A stretch of DNA of 13,761 nucleotides from Aminicenans sp964648465 (GCA_964648465.1 CAZYMU010000048.1:1-13761), one strand, 5' to 3'; positions 1 through 7,991 are shown, counted from the first letter of the stretch. The notes: generated by a model not told the origin, from the letters alone. Program-made: numbers and translations.

Positions 1-1
1 G

Positions 2-418
2 ACATGTTTACGTTTTGAAATACCAGGAGCAACAGTAAACCACAAGACAAAAAAAATCTTTCCTTTAAAAAGTAAATATGGAGAGGAATTTTGCCCTGTT
101 TTAGATATAAGCCGGGGGGGACTTCGTTTTCTCAGCCAGCTATCTTTAAAAATCAATAAGAATCTAATCATGAAAATATCTATTCCAGGCGAAAGGATCC
201 CCCTGGTTATCAAAGGCCAGATAAGATGGATTTCTCCAAATGTGGGGAAAAGTTACAAATACCAAATAGGGGTTCAATTCAATCCCTATGGAGAAAAAAA
301 AGGGCAGAACTATCCTGGCACGCTCGTGAAAATTATTGCCCTGGAACAGAAGTTTTCAACAGAGAAAAAAACCGACATTGACAGCTCCCATGCTTCCAAA
401 TTTGAAGTCGACGGCTAG
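2..418 (+). CDS. PilZ-domain protein, 5' end cut off by the window
   Basis: The reading frame is open from base 2 to the TAG at 416-418, so the gene starts outside the window; the ATG at 170 is an internal methionine, not the start. PilZ domains bind cyclic di-GMP and act in the cytoplasm as receptors controlling motility, surface attachment or polysaccharide production. Visible signatures are the second arginine of the RxxxR motif in 'CLRFEIPGATV' (the first falls just off the edge), the 'DISRGG' form of the D/NxSxxG motif near bases 104-121, and the closing strands 'GQIRWIS' and 'YQIGVQFNPYGEKKGQN'. A poorly conserved tail of about 25 residues follows. The gene converges on glyS with 76 bp between the stop codons. 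Together with the GGDEF gene at 10075 it suggests the organism uses c-di-GMP. The family call is firm; the target is unknown. Confidence 0.85.
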   Translation, partial: TCLRFEIPGATVNHKTKKIFPLKSKYGEEFCPVLDISRGGLRFLSQLSLKINKNLIMKISIPGERIPLVIKGQIRWISPNVGKSYKYQIGVQFNPYGEKKGQNYPGTLVKIIALEQKFSTEKKTDIDSSHASKFEVDG

Positions 419-494
419 ATAAACACCCAAATCAATAATCCCCCAGATAATTCCACATAGTTTCTTGTCTTGAAAATCAGGTAAAAAAAATAAT

Positions 495-2558
495 CTATCC
501 CTCTATAACTACTCGAGAATAATCAGCGATCTGAATCAAAAGTTTGCTTATTGCCTGAAGAAGAGCCAGGCGATTCCGCCTGATTCTTTTATCATCATTC
601 ATAACCAGGACATGATCGAAAAAATTATTTATGGATGACCTTATCCGGAAAGCAATTCTCTGAGCCTTAGAAAAATCTCCTCTTGAAATCAGCGGAAGAA
701 TATTTTCTTTAATTATAGTAAAAGTAGTGTAAAGTTCCCTTTCCTGCTTTTCAAAAAACAATTCTGAGTTGATTTTATACTGTGGTTGTTCGCGAAGAAT
801 ATTATTTACGCGCTTGGCAATAAGAATCATCGGTTCAAATTGAGAGCTATCTTGGAGGCTATCTAAAGCCCTTAACCTGAGATAAGAATAGTAAATATTA
901 TCTATCCCGGGCGCAAGAGCTGCATTAACCAGGTCATATCGATATCCTTTCCTTTCAAAAATGTATTGCAACCGGCCCTTAAAAAATCTCAGGCAGTAAT
1001 CCTTAACATCAAGCCTATCCTTTTGAAGTTTATTCCCTAAAACATTTAATACTTTATCCATAAAACGCGAGAAAGGTAAATTCAGTTTTTTATCCAGTAT
1101 AATCTTACATACTCCCTGAGCACTACGACGCAGCCCAAAGGGATCTTTTGAGCCCGATACTCTGATCCCAATTCCAAGCTGTCCCACTATAGAATCTACT
1201 TTATCTGCAATAGAAAGAATCGCGCCAGATAATGAAGAAGGAGATTTATCTTCCAGGCTGAGAGGTTGATAGTGTTCATATATAGCCTTCCAAATCAATG
1301 CAGGATATCCCTCTTTACGAGCATATAGCCCACCGACTTTACCCTGAAGAGAAGGAAATTCTCTTACCATTTCTGTAAGAAGATCCACCTTGCACAATTC
1401 AGCCGCCTGGACAATATGTTTTTTTTCTTTATTCACTTCAAGCTTATCTGCAAGATAAGAAGCAATCTTTTTTAATCTCCAGGCCTTATCTTCATAGCTT
1501 CCTAGCCCCTCCTGAAAAATAATTTTATTGAGTTGCTTTGTTCTCTCCATCAAAGTAAGTTTAGAATCCTGCTCCCAGAAAAACCTTGCATCTTCCAATC
1601 GAGCTTTTAGAACCCGCTCATTTCCTCTTTTAATAAGAGTTTTTGTGTCCTTAAAAGCATCGGCTACACCTAAGAAATATGGCAACTGCTTTTTTCTCTT
1701 GACGACTGAAAAAAGATTCTGACCTACTTTCATAGCTGTACTAAGGATCTCAATTGGTAATTTTAGATATTTCTCAGGAAATCTCCCCAAAAAGACATAT
1801 GGATGCTCAATATCATATGTAAGTTTTTCTAAAAGCTGTTCATCCCTGAAAAGCTGTGCTTCCAAAGGAATCAATTTCCTTTCTATCTGAGACAGTATCA
1901 ATTTTTTTCTTTTTTCCTGCTCAAGTATAACTTTATTTTTCTTTAAAATATCCTTATATTCAGAGAAAGATCTTACTTGTATTTTTTGCGGAAAATACAT
2001 CCTGTGCCCGCTAGTAAAATCATTGCTAAAAACTCCTCCTACAGAGAAAGAGAGAACTTGCCCATCAAAAAGGCAGAGAATGTTTTTTACAGGACGGGAA
2101 AACTTGAATGTGTTTTCTCCCCATCTCATCATTTTTGGAAATGAAACAGATGATATAATCTGAGGAAGGATATTAATAAGAATCTCCTGAGTAGGCTTCC
2201 CTCTTATAATTTTTCTAATCCCAATATATTCTCCCTTTTCTGTCTCTATCACATCAAGTTCATCTACACTTACACCTTGCGACCTTGCAAATCCTTTAGC
2301 TGCAGGAGAAGGTGAACAATCTGCCATAAAAGCTTTTGTCTTTGGAGGTCCGATAATTTCCACTTTTTTATCCTTCTGTTCGGCTGCAAAATCTCCTACA
2401 ACCACCAGTCTACGGCAAGTCCCATATGTTTTTATTCCGGAAATCAGGACATTTGACTCCTCAAGCTTATCTTTAACTTTATTCCCAAGCTGGGAAAGAG
2501 CTATTTCAACATGGCTAGCAGGAAGCTCTTCTGTGTTGATCTCTAGAAGAAATTCCAT
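495..2558 (-). CDS. glyS: Glycine--tRNA ligase, beta subunit
   Basis: This is the beta subunit of the heterotetrameric (alpha2beta2) bacterial glycyl-tRNA synthetase. It binds tRNA-Gly while the alpha subunit activates glycine. At 687 residues it has the usual length. The N-terminus 'LLEINTEELPASHV' is the family hallmark. Other conserved blocks are 'IIGPPKTKAF', 'KMMRWGENTFKFSRPVKNILCL', an HD-like region with 'SIADKVDSIVGQLGIG' and 'GSKDPFGLRR' around residues 450-475, and the C-terminal anticodon-binding domain with 'FFDHVLVMNDDKRIRRNRLALL' near 649-670. The ATG overlaps the glyQ stop as TGATG (2556-2560), so the two are translationally coupled, which suits a 1:1 complex. It is the last gene of the gcv-gly operon. 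A run of eight T (minus strand, 483-490) follows the stop closely, but I see no convincing hairpin before it. Confidence 0.97.
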   Translation of the reverse strand: MEFLLEINTEELPASHVEIALSQLGNKVKDKLEESNVLISGIKTYGTCRRLVVVGDFAAEQKDKKVEIIGPPKTKAFMADCSPSPAAKGFARSQGVSVDELDVIETEKGEYIGIRKIIRGKPTQEILINILPQIISSVSFPKMMRWGENTFKFSRPVKNILCLFDGQVLSFSVGGVFSNDFTSGHRMYFPQKIQVRSFSEYKDILKKNKVILEQEKRKKLILSQIERKLIPLEAQLFRDEQLLEKLTYDIEHPYVFLGRFPEKYLKLPIEILSTAMKVGQNLFSVVKRKKQLPYFLGVADAFKDTKTLIKRGNERVLKARLEDARFFWEQDSKLTLMERTKQLNKIIFQEGLGSYEDKAWRLKKIASYLADKLEVNKEKKHIVQAAELCKVDLLTEMVREFPSLQGKVGGLYARKEGYPALIWKAIYEHYQPLSLEDKSPSSLSGAILSIADKVDSIVGQLGIGIRVSGSKDPFGLRRSAQGVCKIILDKKLNLPFSRFMDKVLNVLGNKLQKDRLDVKDYCLRFFKGRLQYIFERKGYRYDLVNAALAPGIDNIYYSYLRLRALDSLQDSSQFEPMILIAKRVNNILREQPQYKINSELFFEKQERELYTTFTIIKENILPLISRGDFSKAQRIAFRIRSSINNFFDHVLVMNDDKRIRRNRLALLQAISKLLIQIADYSRVVIEG

Positions 2559-3406
2559 CAGGATAAAGCCTCCTTTGCAGCATATTTTTTTGCAATCTTA
2601 TTTACAACACCCCTTATTTGAGAAATCATCTTGACTCTTTCTGCTACACTTATTGCCTTCCTCGAGTCCAGAAGATTAAAAAAATGTGAACATTTCAGAC
2701 ACATATCATAGGCTGGAAGCAGTAAATCTTTGTCAATAAGTTCGTTAGCTTCCTTAATATGTAGAGAAAACGATCTTCTCAGCAGATTTACGTTGGCAAA
2801 GTTGAAGTTATAATCCGAAAATTCTTTTTCTTCAAAAAATCTCAAATCCCCATAATTAACATCTTCTGACCACTTCAAATCATAAATATTATCTTTTCCT
2901 TCTAGAAACATTTCTAATCTTTCCAACCCATATGTTATCTCAACCGGGACCGGAAAAAGCTCTATTCCCCCTGTTTGCTGAAAATAGGTGAATTGAGTTA
3001 TCTCCAATCCATCGAGCAGCACCTGCCATCCAACTCCCCATGCTCCTATAGTAGGAGATTCCCAATTATCCTCATCAAAACGCAGGTCATGGTCCCGAAG
3101 ATTAATACCAAGGCAAGCCAAACTCTCAATGTAGGTATTCTGAATCTCGGAAGGAGATGGTTTTATAATGACCTGGTATTGAAAATGCTTTTGGACCCTG
3201 TGGGGGTTTTTCCCATATCTTCCATCCACAGGTCTACGAGAGGGCTGTACATAGGCAACTTTCCACGGCCTTTTATCCAGCACCCTGAAAAATGTATCAG
3301 GAGTCATTGTCCCGGCACCAACCTCAAGGTCATAGGACTGGGCAATATAACATCCCTGCCCAGTCCAGAAAGTATGGAGATCCATTATCAAATCTTGAAT
3401 AGCCAT
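2558..3406 (-). CDS. glyQ: Glycine--tRNA ligase, alpha subunit
   Basis: This is the catalytic subunit of bacterial-type glycyl-tRNA synthetase, a class II aminoacyl-tRNA synthetase that makes glycyl-adenylate and charges tRNA-Gly. At 282 residues it is slightly shorter than the E. coli protein (about 300). Highly conserved blocks include 'FWTGQGCYIAQSYDLEVGAGTMTPDTFFRVL' (in part), 'WKVAYVQPSRRPVDGRYGKNPHR', 'DLRFDEDNWESPTIGAWGVGWQV' and 'ELFPVPVEITYGLERLEMFLEG', which carry the class II motifs. The ATG at 3404-3406 lies one base after the gcvPB TAA (TAA-A-ATG), and an AAAAGGA ribosome binding site (plus-strand 3411-3417) sits inside the end of gcvPB. It is therefore co-translated with the glycine cleavage genes. 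There is no room for a T-box leader. Confidence 0.97.
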   Translation of the reverse strand: MAIQDLIMDLHTFWTGQGCYIAQSYDLEVGAGTMTPDTFFRVLDKRPWKVAYVQPSRRPVDGRYGKNPHRVQKHFQYQVIIKPSPSEIQNTYIESLACLGINLRDHDLRFDEDNWESPTIGAWGVGWQVLLDGLEITQFTYFQQTGGIELFPVPVEITYGLERLEMFLEGKDNIYDLKWSEDVNYGDLRFFEEKEFSDYNFNFANVNLLRRSFSLHIKEANELIDKDLLLPAYDMCLKCSHFFNLLDSRKAISVAERVKMISQIRGVVNKIAKKYAAKEALS

Positions 3407-3407
3407 T

Positions 3408-4865
3408 TTATCCTTTTTCTCTATCTCTGCTCCATTTCAAAACAGGATGCCGGGCAGCCATGGTTTCATCCAGCCGCCGTACATAAGATTTATGTGGAGC
3501 AGATTTCACTATATCAGGATTTTCTTCGGCCTCCCTGGAAATCAATTTCATAGCATTAACAAAAAGATCTAAATCCCTTTTGCTCTCTGTTTCAGTTGGT
3601 TCAATCATTAAAGCTCCATGGACAATCAAAGGAAAAGACATTGTGGGAGGATGGAGATCAAAATCTATTAGCCTCTTTGCAATGTCGATATTATTTACGC
3701 CGTGTTCCTTTTGATTTTTATCCGAAAAAACGCACTCATGGAGTGTGGCTGCCTTGTACTTAAGATGATAGTCATCCTCCAAATTTCTTCTTATATAATT
3801 TGAATTTAATACAGCAATCTCAGAAACCTCTTTTATTCCCTGCGAACCTAGAGATAACATATAAGCCAGAGCTTTAACGATAACTAAAAAATTCCCATAA
3901 AATCCCTTGACCTGACCAATGCTTTTGGGCCTGTTATAAATAAGCCGATACGAGTTCCCTTCTTTCTTTATGACCGGGACAGGAAGGAAGGGTTCCAACT
4001 CCATTTTAACTCCAACAGGTCCTGAGCCAGGCCCCCCTCCTCCATGGGGTGTCGAAAAAGTCTTATGTAAATTTAGATGAATGACATCAACATCCATATC
4101 TCCAGGACGGCATATTCCCATCAGAGCGTTCATATTTGCCCCATCCATATACACAAAACCTCCCTTGGAATGGACAATTTTAGCGATTGTCTTTATATCC
4201 GACTCAAAAACCCCCAGTGTATTAGGGTTAGTAACCATTATTGAAGCCACTTCTTCTGTCATAGCCCTGGCGAGATCCTCCACATCAATCGTACCGTTTT
4301 CATTAGATTTTATTTCCTGAACTCGATAACCACAGATATGAGCACTAGAAGGATTCGTCCCATGAGCCGAATCAGGAATAAGTACGATTTTTCTTGGGTC
4401 TCCCCTGCTCTCGAGGCAAGCATGTATAAGCATCATTCCTGTCAGCTCACCATGCGCCCCTGCGGAAGGTTGGAGTGTAAAGGCATCCATTCCTGTAATC
4501 TCTTTAAAGAATTCTTCCGCAGTTTTTAATATCTCGAGATTTCCCTGGACTAAATCTTGGGGGGCATAAGGATGTGAAGAAACAAACTGTTCTATTGAAG
4601 CAATCTTTTCATTAATTTTTGGATTGTACTTCATCGTACATGATCCCAATGGGTAAAATCCTAAATCAATACAATAGTTCGTTTGGGAAAGCCGCGTAAA
4701 ATGCCTTACAATCTCTGCCTCTGAAACCTCTGGGAATCCTTCAATTTTTTTCCTGACAGGAATCCCTTCAAGCAGCTCCTTCTTTTCAGGAACATCCAAC
4801 CTTGGAAGCAAAAAAGCTCTCTTCCCCTCACTGCTAATCTCAAAAATCAATGGTTCTCTTATCAT
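3408..4865 (-). CDS. gcvPB: Glycine dehydrogenase (decarboxylating), P-protein subunit 2
   Basis: This is the PLP-binding half of the split P-protein of the glycine cleavage system. With GcvPA it decarboxylates glycine and moves the aminomethyl group to the lipoyl arm of GcvH. The protein has 485 residues, normal for the split form. The Schiff-base lysine is K268 in 'NLHKTF', followed by the glycine-rich 'STPHGGGGPGSGPVGV' loop. Also visible are 'YPLGSCTMKYNPK' (71-83), 'LQPSAGAHGELTGM' (131-144), 'PDSAHGTNPSSA' (164-175) and 'VYMDGANMNALMG' (238-250). The C-terminus has the usual 'PPTMSFPL' and 'MIEPTETESK' blocks. The ATG at 4863-4865 follows a G-rich stretch (GGTGGAGGTGG) that can act as ribosome binding site, though at a rather long distance. 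Spacing is 54 bp after gcvPA and one base before glyQ. Confidence 0.97.
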   Translation of the reverse strand: MIREPLIFEISSEGKRAFLLPRLDVPEKKELLEGIPVRKKIEGFPEVSEAEIVRHFTRLSQTNYCIDLGFYPLGSCTMKYNPKINEKIASIEQFVSSHPYAPQDLVQGNLEILKTAEEFFKEITGMDAFTLQPSAGAHGELTGMMLIHACLESRGDPRKIVLIPDSAHGTNPSSAHICGYRVQEIKSNENGTIDVEDLARAMTEEVASIMVTNPNTLGVFESDIKTIAKIVHSKGGFVYMDGANMNALMGICRPGDMDVDVIHLNLHKTFSTPHGGGGPGSGPVGVKMELEPFLPVPVIKKEGNSYRLIYNRPKSIGQVKGFYGNFLVIVKALAYMLSLGSQGIKEVSEIAVLNSNYIRRNLEDDYHLKYKAATLHECVFSDKNQKEHGVNNIDIAKRLIDFDLHPPTMSFPLIVHGALMIEPTETESKRDLDLFVNAMKLISREAEENPDIVKSAPHKSYVRRLDETMAARHPVLKWSRDREKG

Positions 4866-4919
4866 TTTATTCTATACCACCTCCACCTTAATTATCCACG
4901 TTAGTAAATTCTGAATCTA

Positions 4920-6266
4920 TCATCTTAATGCATCCTTCAGCGTCTGGGATAATCTATCGATATCCTCTTTCTTATGCATTTCAGTAAAGCAGAACAGTGC
5001 ACAATGCTCAAGTTCTGGATAATATTCTTTAAGATCTAATCCTCCGACGATTCCCTTTTTTCTGAGGTGCTGATCCACTTCAGACCAGGATTTTCCAAAT
5101 TTAAGGACAAACTCATTAAAAAAAGCTCCTTTAAACTTCCTGGTTATTCCTTCTATCTCATGCAGATTATCTAATGCGTAATAAGATTTTTGAAGGTTCT
5201 GCAAGGCCAGTTCTCTCAACCCTTCTTGACCAAGAGTTTCCAGAAATATGGTTGCCCTCAAAGCACACAAAGCTTGATTCGTGCATATATTAGAAGTTGC
5301 GCGTTCCCGCCTAATATGCTGCTCTCTTGTAGATAAAGTTAAAACAAATCCTCTCTTTCCATCAACATCCCTGGTTTGTCCGGTTATGCGGCCCGGGAAC
5401 TGCCTGATAAACTCTTTGCCACAAGCCATAAAGCCTACATAAGGACCACCAAAACTCAAAGGGACTCCAAAAGATTGAGCCTCACCTGTAACAATATCAG
5501 CTCCAAGATTCCCGGGAGGCTCCAACATTCCAAGTGATATTGCTTCAGCCACTGAAACAACGGACAGAGCTTGGGAACTATGGGCAATACCTGAAACTTT
5601 TTTTATATCTTCTATGACTCCCAAAAAATTCGGAGACTGAAAGATTACTCCACTCGTTTCATCATCCAGCTTTTTCTGAAGATCATTAAAATCGATTTCA
5701 CCTGAATCTGAATAATTTATCTCCTCAATCTTAATATTCAGCCTTTTCGTATAAGTATTTATCGCCTTCCTGTATTGAGGATGAAGAGTTTTTGCTACCA
5801 GTATTTTAGGTTTTTTCTTTATGCGGTATGCCATTAAAACGGCTTCTGCCGCACCCGAAACCCCATCATAAAGTGATGCGTTTGCAACCTCCATACCGGT
5901 CAATTGACAGATAAGACTCTGGAATTCAAAAATAATCTGGAGTGTTCCCTGGCTTACTTCCGGTTGATAAGGTGTGTAAGGACTAATGAATTCCCCCCTG
6001 TTACTTAAATAATCCACAACAGCAGGTATAACATGACGGTAAACTCCGGCACCTAAAAAGGAAAGGAAATCAGTATATTTATTTTTCCGGGCTTCTCCTT
6101 CAAAATACTGAATGAGTTCAAGCTCTGACAAAGGGCCGGTCAAGTCAAGATCTCTTTTTAATTTTATATTCTCTGGAATCGAATGAAAAAGATCTTCAAT
6201 AGAAGAAATTCCGATTTTGATCAGCATTTCTTTCTTATCTTTATCGCTTAAAGGTATATAGCTCAT
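4920..6266 (-). CDS. gcvPA: Glycine dehydrogenase (decarboxylating), P-protein subunit 1
   Basis: This is the N-terminal half of the split glycine decarboxylase. It has the same PLP-enzyme fold as GcvPB and forms the active heterodimer with it, but lacks the PLP lysine. At 448 residues it is full length. Diagnostic blocks are 'FLGAGVYRHVIPAVVDYL', 'FISPYTPYQPEVSQGTLQ', 'ANASLYDGVSGAAEA', 'NFLGVIEDI', 'LGADIVTGEAQSFGVPLSFGGPYVGF' (in part) and 'TREQHIRRERATSNICTNQ'. The ATG at 6264-6266 is preceded by GAGGA (plus-strand 6278-6282). It lies 34 bp after gcvH, with no terminator between them. Confidence 0.97.
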   Translation of the reverse strand: MSYIPLSDKDKKEMLIKIGISSIEDLFHSIPENIKLKRDLDLTGPLSELELIQYFEGEARKNKYTDFLSFLGAGVYRHVIPAVVDYLSNRGEFISPYTPYQPEVSQGTLQIIFEFQSLICQLTGMEVANASLYDGVSGAAEAVLMAYRIKKKPKILVAKTLHPQYRKAINTYTKRLNIKIEEINYSDSGEIDFNDLQKKLDDETSGVIFQSPNFLGVIEDIKKVSGIAHSSQALSVVSVAEAISLGMLEPPGNLGADIVTGEAQSFGVPLSFGGPYVGFMACGKEFIRQFPGRITGQTRDVDGKRGFVLTLSTREQHIRRERATSNICTNQALCALRATIFLETLGQEGLRELALQNLQKSYYALDNLHEIEGITRKFKGAFFNEFVLKFGKSWSEVDQHLRKKGIVGGLDLKEYYPELEHCALFCFTEMHKKEDIDRLSQTLKDALR

Positions 6267-6300
6267 TATTCAAACCATCCTCGAATTATTTTATAAAAGA

Positions 6301-6687
6301 TTACTCTTCAAGCCCCTCAAGATATTTCTCGTATTCAGAAGCAGACATCAACTTTTCAACTTCCGAAGCATCCTTGATCTTTAGACGAATTATCCATCCT
6401 TTGTCATGAGGGTCTTCGTTTAACAACTCAGGGGAATCACTCAATTCTTCATTCACCTCGGTGACTTCGCCCGAAAGAGGGGAATAAATATCAGAGACAG
6501 ACTTAACAGACTCAACTACTCCCAAAGATTGATGGAATTTCAATTGTGTTCCAACGTGAGGCATTTCCACAAAAACTACATCTCCGAGTTGTTTTTGAGC
6601 AAAATCTGAGATCCCAACGACTGCTTCATCTTCTTCTAACCTTGCCCACTCATGCTCTTTTGTAAAATAAAAATCATCTGGATACAT
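6301..6687 (-). CDS. gcvH: Glycine cleavage system H protein
   Basis: This is the lipoyl carrier protein that shuttles the aminomethyl group from P-protein to T-protein and is reoxidised by L-protein. It has 128 residues, the standard size. The lipoylated lysine is K62 in 'VVESVKSVSDIYSPLSGEV'. The N-terminus 'YFTKEHEWARLEEDEAVVGISDFAQ' and C-terminal 'GWIIRLKI' are typical. Its start has the strongest ribosome binding site in the window, AGAGGAGG (plus-strand 6693-6700), five bases from the ATG. A 36-nt hairpin sits immediately upstream of that site in the 106-bp gap after gcvT. High H-protein output relative to T-protein would make sense, because H is a carrier needed in excess; that is inference. 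Confidence 0.98.
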   Translation of the reverse strand: MYPDDFYFTKEHEWARLEEDEAVVGISDFAQKQLGDVVFVEMPHVGTQLKFHQSLGVVESVKSVSDIYSPLSGEVTEVNEELSDSPELLNEDPHDKGWIIRLKIKDASEVEKLMSASEYEKYLEGLEE

Positions 6688-6692
6688 ATTTT

Positions 6693-6700
6693 CCTCCTCT
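6693..6700 (-). promoter_or_regulatory. Strong Shine-Dalgarno of gcvH
   Basis: The sequence AGAGGAGG on the minus strand ends five bases before the gcvH ATG. It is the best match to the anti-Shine-Dalgarno sequence seen in this window. It lies one base downstream of the 36-nt stem-loop, so the stem does not mask it. Confidence 0.8.
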
Positions 6701-6701
6701 G

Positions 6702-6737
6702 TGCCAGTTACATGTCATATGTGACCTGTTACTGGCA
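6702..6737 (-). repeat. 36-nt imperfect palindrome/hairpin in the gcvT-gcvH gap
   Basis: The arms TGCCAGT...ACTGGCA enclose a stem that continues to the centre. Pairing base by base gives about 16 Watson-Crick pairs plus one G-T pair, with two mismatches and almost no loop. The same stretch reads as degenerate 7-bp units (plus strand TGTCATA, TGTGACC, TGTTACT, preceded by AGTTACA), so it is both a palindrome and a tandem heptamer array. No T-run follows on the minus strand, so it is not a standard intrinsic terminator. It could stabilise or separate the gcvH-glyS part of the message, be a protein-binding operator, or be a copy of a dispersed repeat. Confidence 0.8.
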
Positions 6738-6793
6738 ACGGAAATTCTTCAATCCTTCAAAATATTGTATATTATTTTTGTTTCTGTGTTTTT

Positions 6794-7879
6794 CTAACTA
6801 CGCTTATAAAAAGGAGTAGGGACAACTTTAGCATTGACAATACTTCCTCTTATCCCAATTCCAAATTCAGTACCGATCTCTGTAAATTCAACAGGAAGAT
6901 AAGTAGTCCCAATACTTTTCTTTAAATACGGAGAAAAAGTGCCTGAAGCCACTTCAGAAACCTTCTTCCCCTCTATGAAAACAGGATAATGTGAACGGGC
7001 AATTCCTCTGCCCATTTCTTCAAACCCAATAATTTTTCTTTTGATTCCTTCTTCTTTTTGTCTAAGTAGAACTTCTCTTCCCATGAAATTTCCTTTCTTA
7101 AACTTAACAATCCAGCGCAGGCCTGCCTCCAGAACGGTTGTGGTCTCATCAATATCATTCCCATACAGCCTTAACATGGCTTCCAACCTGAGAGTATCAC
7201 GAGCTCCGAGGCCAACAGGAAGGATACCAAAAGGTTTGCCTTTATCTATGATAGCCTCCCAGATTATACCTGGGTTAGAAGAAAGAGTATAAATTTCAAA
7301 CCCATCTTCTCCTGTATAACCAGTACGCGAAACAATAGATTCAATACCAGCAACCTTTCCTCTGCTATAATTAAAGGGCTTCATTCCTTCTAAATCAATA
7401 TCTGTCAGCACATGAAGAATTTCTAAAGCCTTTGGCCCCTGAATAGCAAGCTGTGAATAATCATCACTCTGATTCTCAACCTTAACATTAAAACCTTGTT
7501 TATGACTGAGGATCCATTCATAATCTTTATCAGAATTAGATGCATTAACAACCAAAAAATATTTATTTTCATCCAGAAAATAAACTAAAAGGTCATCAAC
7601 AAAAGTCCCCTGTGGAGTAGTTAAGGCAGAATACTGTGCCTTCCCCTCAGTTAAACGGGCCGCATTGTTTGGCGTTAAATACTGGACAAAATCAAGGGCC
7701 TGACTTCCTGAAATAAGGATTTCTCCCATGTGGCTCACATCAAACAATCCAGCTCTATTGCGTACTGCAAGATGCTCTTGGATTATCCCAGAATACTTAA
7801 TTGGCATCTCCCAACCAAAGAACTCGACCATCCTGGCTTTATGACTTTTATGGAAGCTATTAAGACGTGTCTTTTTCAT
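6794..7879 (-). CDS. gcvT: Glycine cleavage system T protein (aminomethyltransferase)
   Basis: It transfers the methylene group from aminomethyl-lipoyl-GcvH to tetrahydrofolate, releasing ammonia and giving 5,10-methylene-THF. It has 361 residues, the usual length. Visible family blocks are 'MVEFFGWEMPIKYSG' (17-31), 'RAGLFDVSHMGEI' (42-54), 'FVDDLLVY' with the conserved aspartate pair at 95-96, 'VVNASNSDKD' (110-119), 'RTGYTGEDGFEIY' (185-197) and 'LPVGLGARDTLRLEAMLRLYG'. The C-terminal barrel domain is present, ending in 'VVPTPFYKRS'. The ATG at 7877-7879 has an AAAGGA ribosome binding site six bases upstream (plus-strand 7886-7891). It is the first gene of the gcv-gly operon, divergent from argS across 124 bp. 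Confidence 0.98.
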   Translation of the reverse strand: MKKTRLNSFHKSHKARMVEFFGWEMPIKYSGIIQEHLAVRNRAGLFDVSHMGEILISGSQALDFVQYLTPNNAARLTEGKAQYSALTTPQGTFVDDLLVYFLDENKYFLVVNASNSDKDYEWILSHKQGFNVKVENQSDDYSQLAIQGPKALEILHVLTDIDLEGMKPFNYSRGKVAGIESIVSRTGYTGEDGFEIYTLSSNPGIIWEAIIDKGKPFGILPVGLGARDTLRLEAMLRLYGNDIDETTTVLEAGLRWIVKFKKGNFMGREVLLRQKEEGIKRKIIGFEEMGRGIARSHYPVFIEGKKVSEVASGTFSPYLKKSIGTTYLPVEFTEIGTEFGIGIRGSIVNAKVVPTPFYKRS

Positions 7880-7921
7880 GGTTTTCCTTTATTATATCTC
7901 ATTTCTATAATAAAATTTAGT

Positions 7922-7950
7922 ATCATATAACAACCCTCGATGCAAGAAAA
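7922..7950 (-). promoter_or_regulatory. Candidate promoter of the gcvT operon
   Basis: On the minus strand TTTTCT (7945-7950) and TATGAT (7922-7927) are 17 bases apart. The predicted start would leave a leader of about 35 nt containing the AAAGGA site. The -35 match is poor. A TATAAT at 7892-7897 is a better -10 box but sits so close to the gene that its transcript would lose the ribosome binding site. I cannot decide between them. No glycine-riboswitch-like structure fits in the leader. Confidence 0.35.
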
Positions 7951-7963
7951 ATTCTCTACTGCC

Positions 7964-7979
7964 TTGCCCAATTGGCCAA
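7964..7979. repeat. 16-bp near-perfect palindrome in the argS promoter
   Basis: TTG-C-CCAATTGG-C-CAA is symmetric apart from one unpaired position on each side; the central CCAATTGG (7968-7975) is perfect. It covers the -35 box and ten of the 16 spacer bases of the argS promoter, where a bound repressor would block polymerase. It lies between two divergent genes, so it may act on argS alone or on both. Operator function is inferred. Confidence 0.5.
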
Positions 7980-7991
7980 ATTTGTTATAAT
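7964..7991 (+). promoter_or_regulatory. argS promoter, very close to the start codon
   Basis: TTGCCC (7964-7969) and a perfect TATAAT (7986-7991) are separated by 16 bases. A start 6-8 bases after the -10 box falls near 7998, leaving about six nucleotides before the ATG at 8004. Confidence 0.7.

Noticed and set aside
170..418. Stand-alone 82-residue protein starting at the ATG at 170
   Set aside because: The frame is open to base 2 and the upstream part carries PilZ motifs ('RFEIPGATV', 'DISRGG'), so the ATG is internal.
419..494. Intrinsic terminator for the gcv-gly operon
   Set aside because: A run of eight T follows the glyS stop on the minus strand (483-490), but the preceding sequence offers only about a 4-bp stem, too weak to call.
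3404..3412. T-box leader before glyQS
   Set aside because: glyQ starts one base after the gcvPB stop, so there is no leader, and no T-box motif is visible.
2975..3553. 192-residue plus-strand open frame
   Set aside because: It lies opposite glyQ and gcvPB, which have full family signatures; its translation shows no recognisable domain.
6702..6737. The gcvT-gcvH hairpin as a rho-independent terminator
   Set aside because: No T-run follows on the minus strand; the next bases are the gcvH Shine-Dalgarno.
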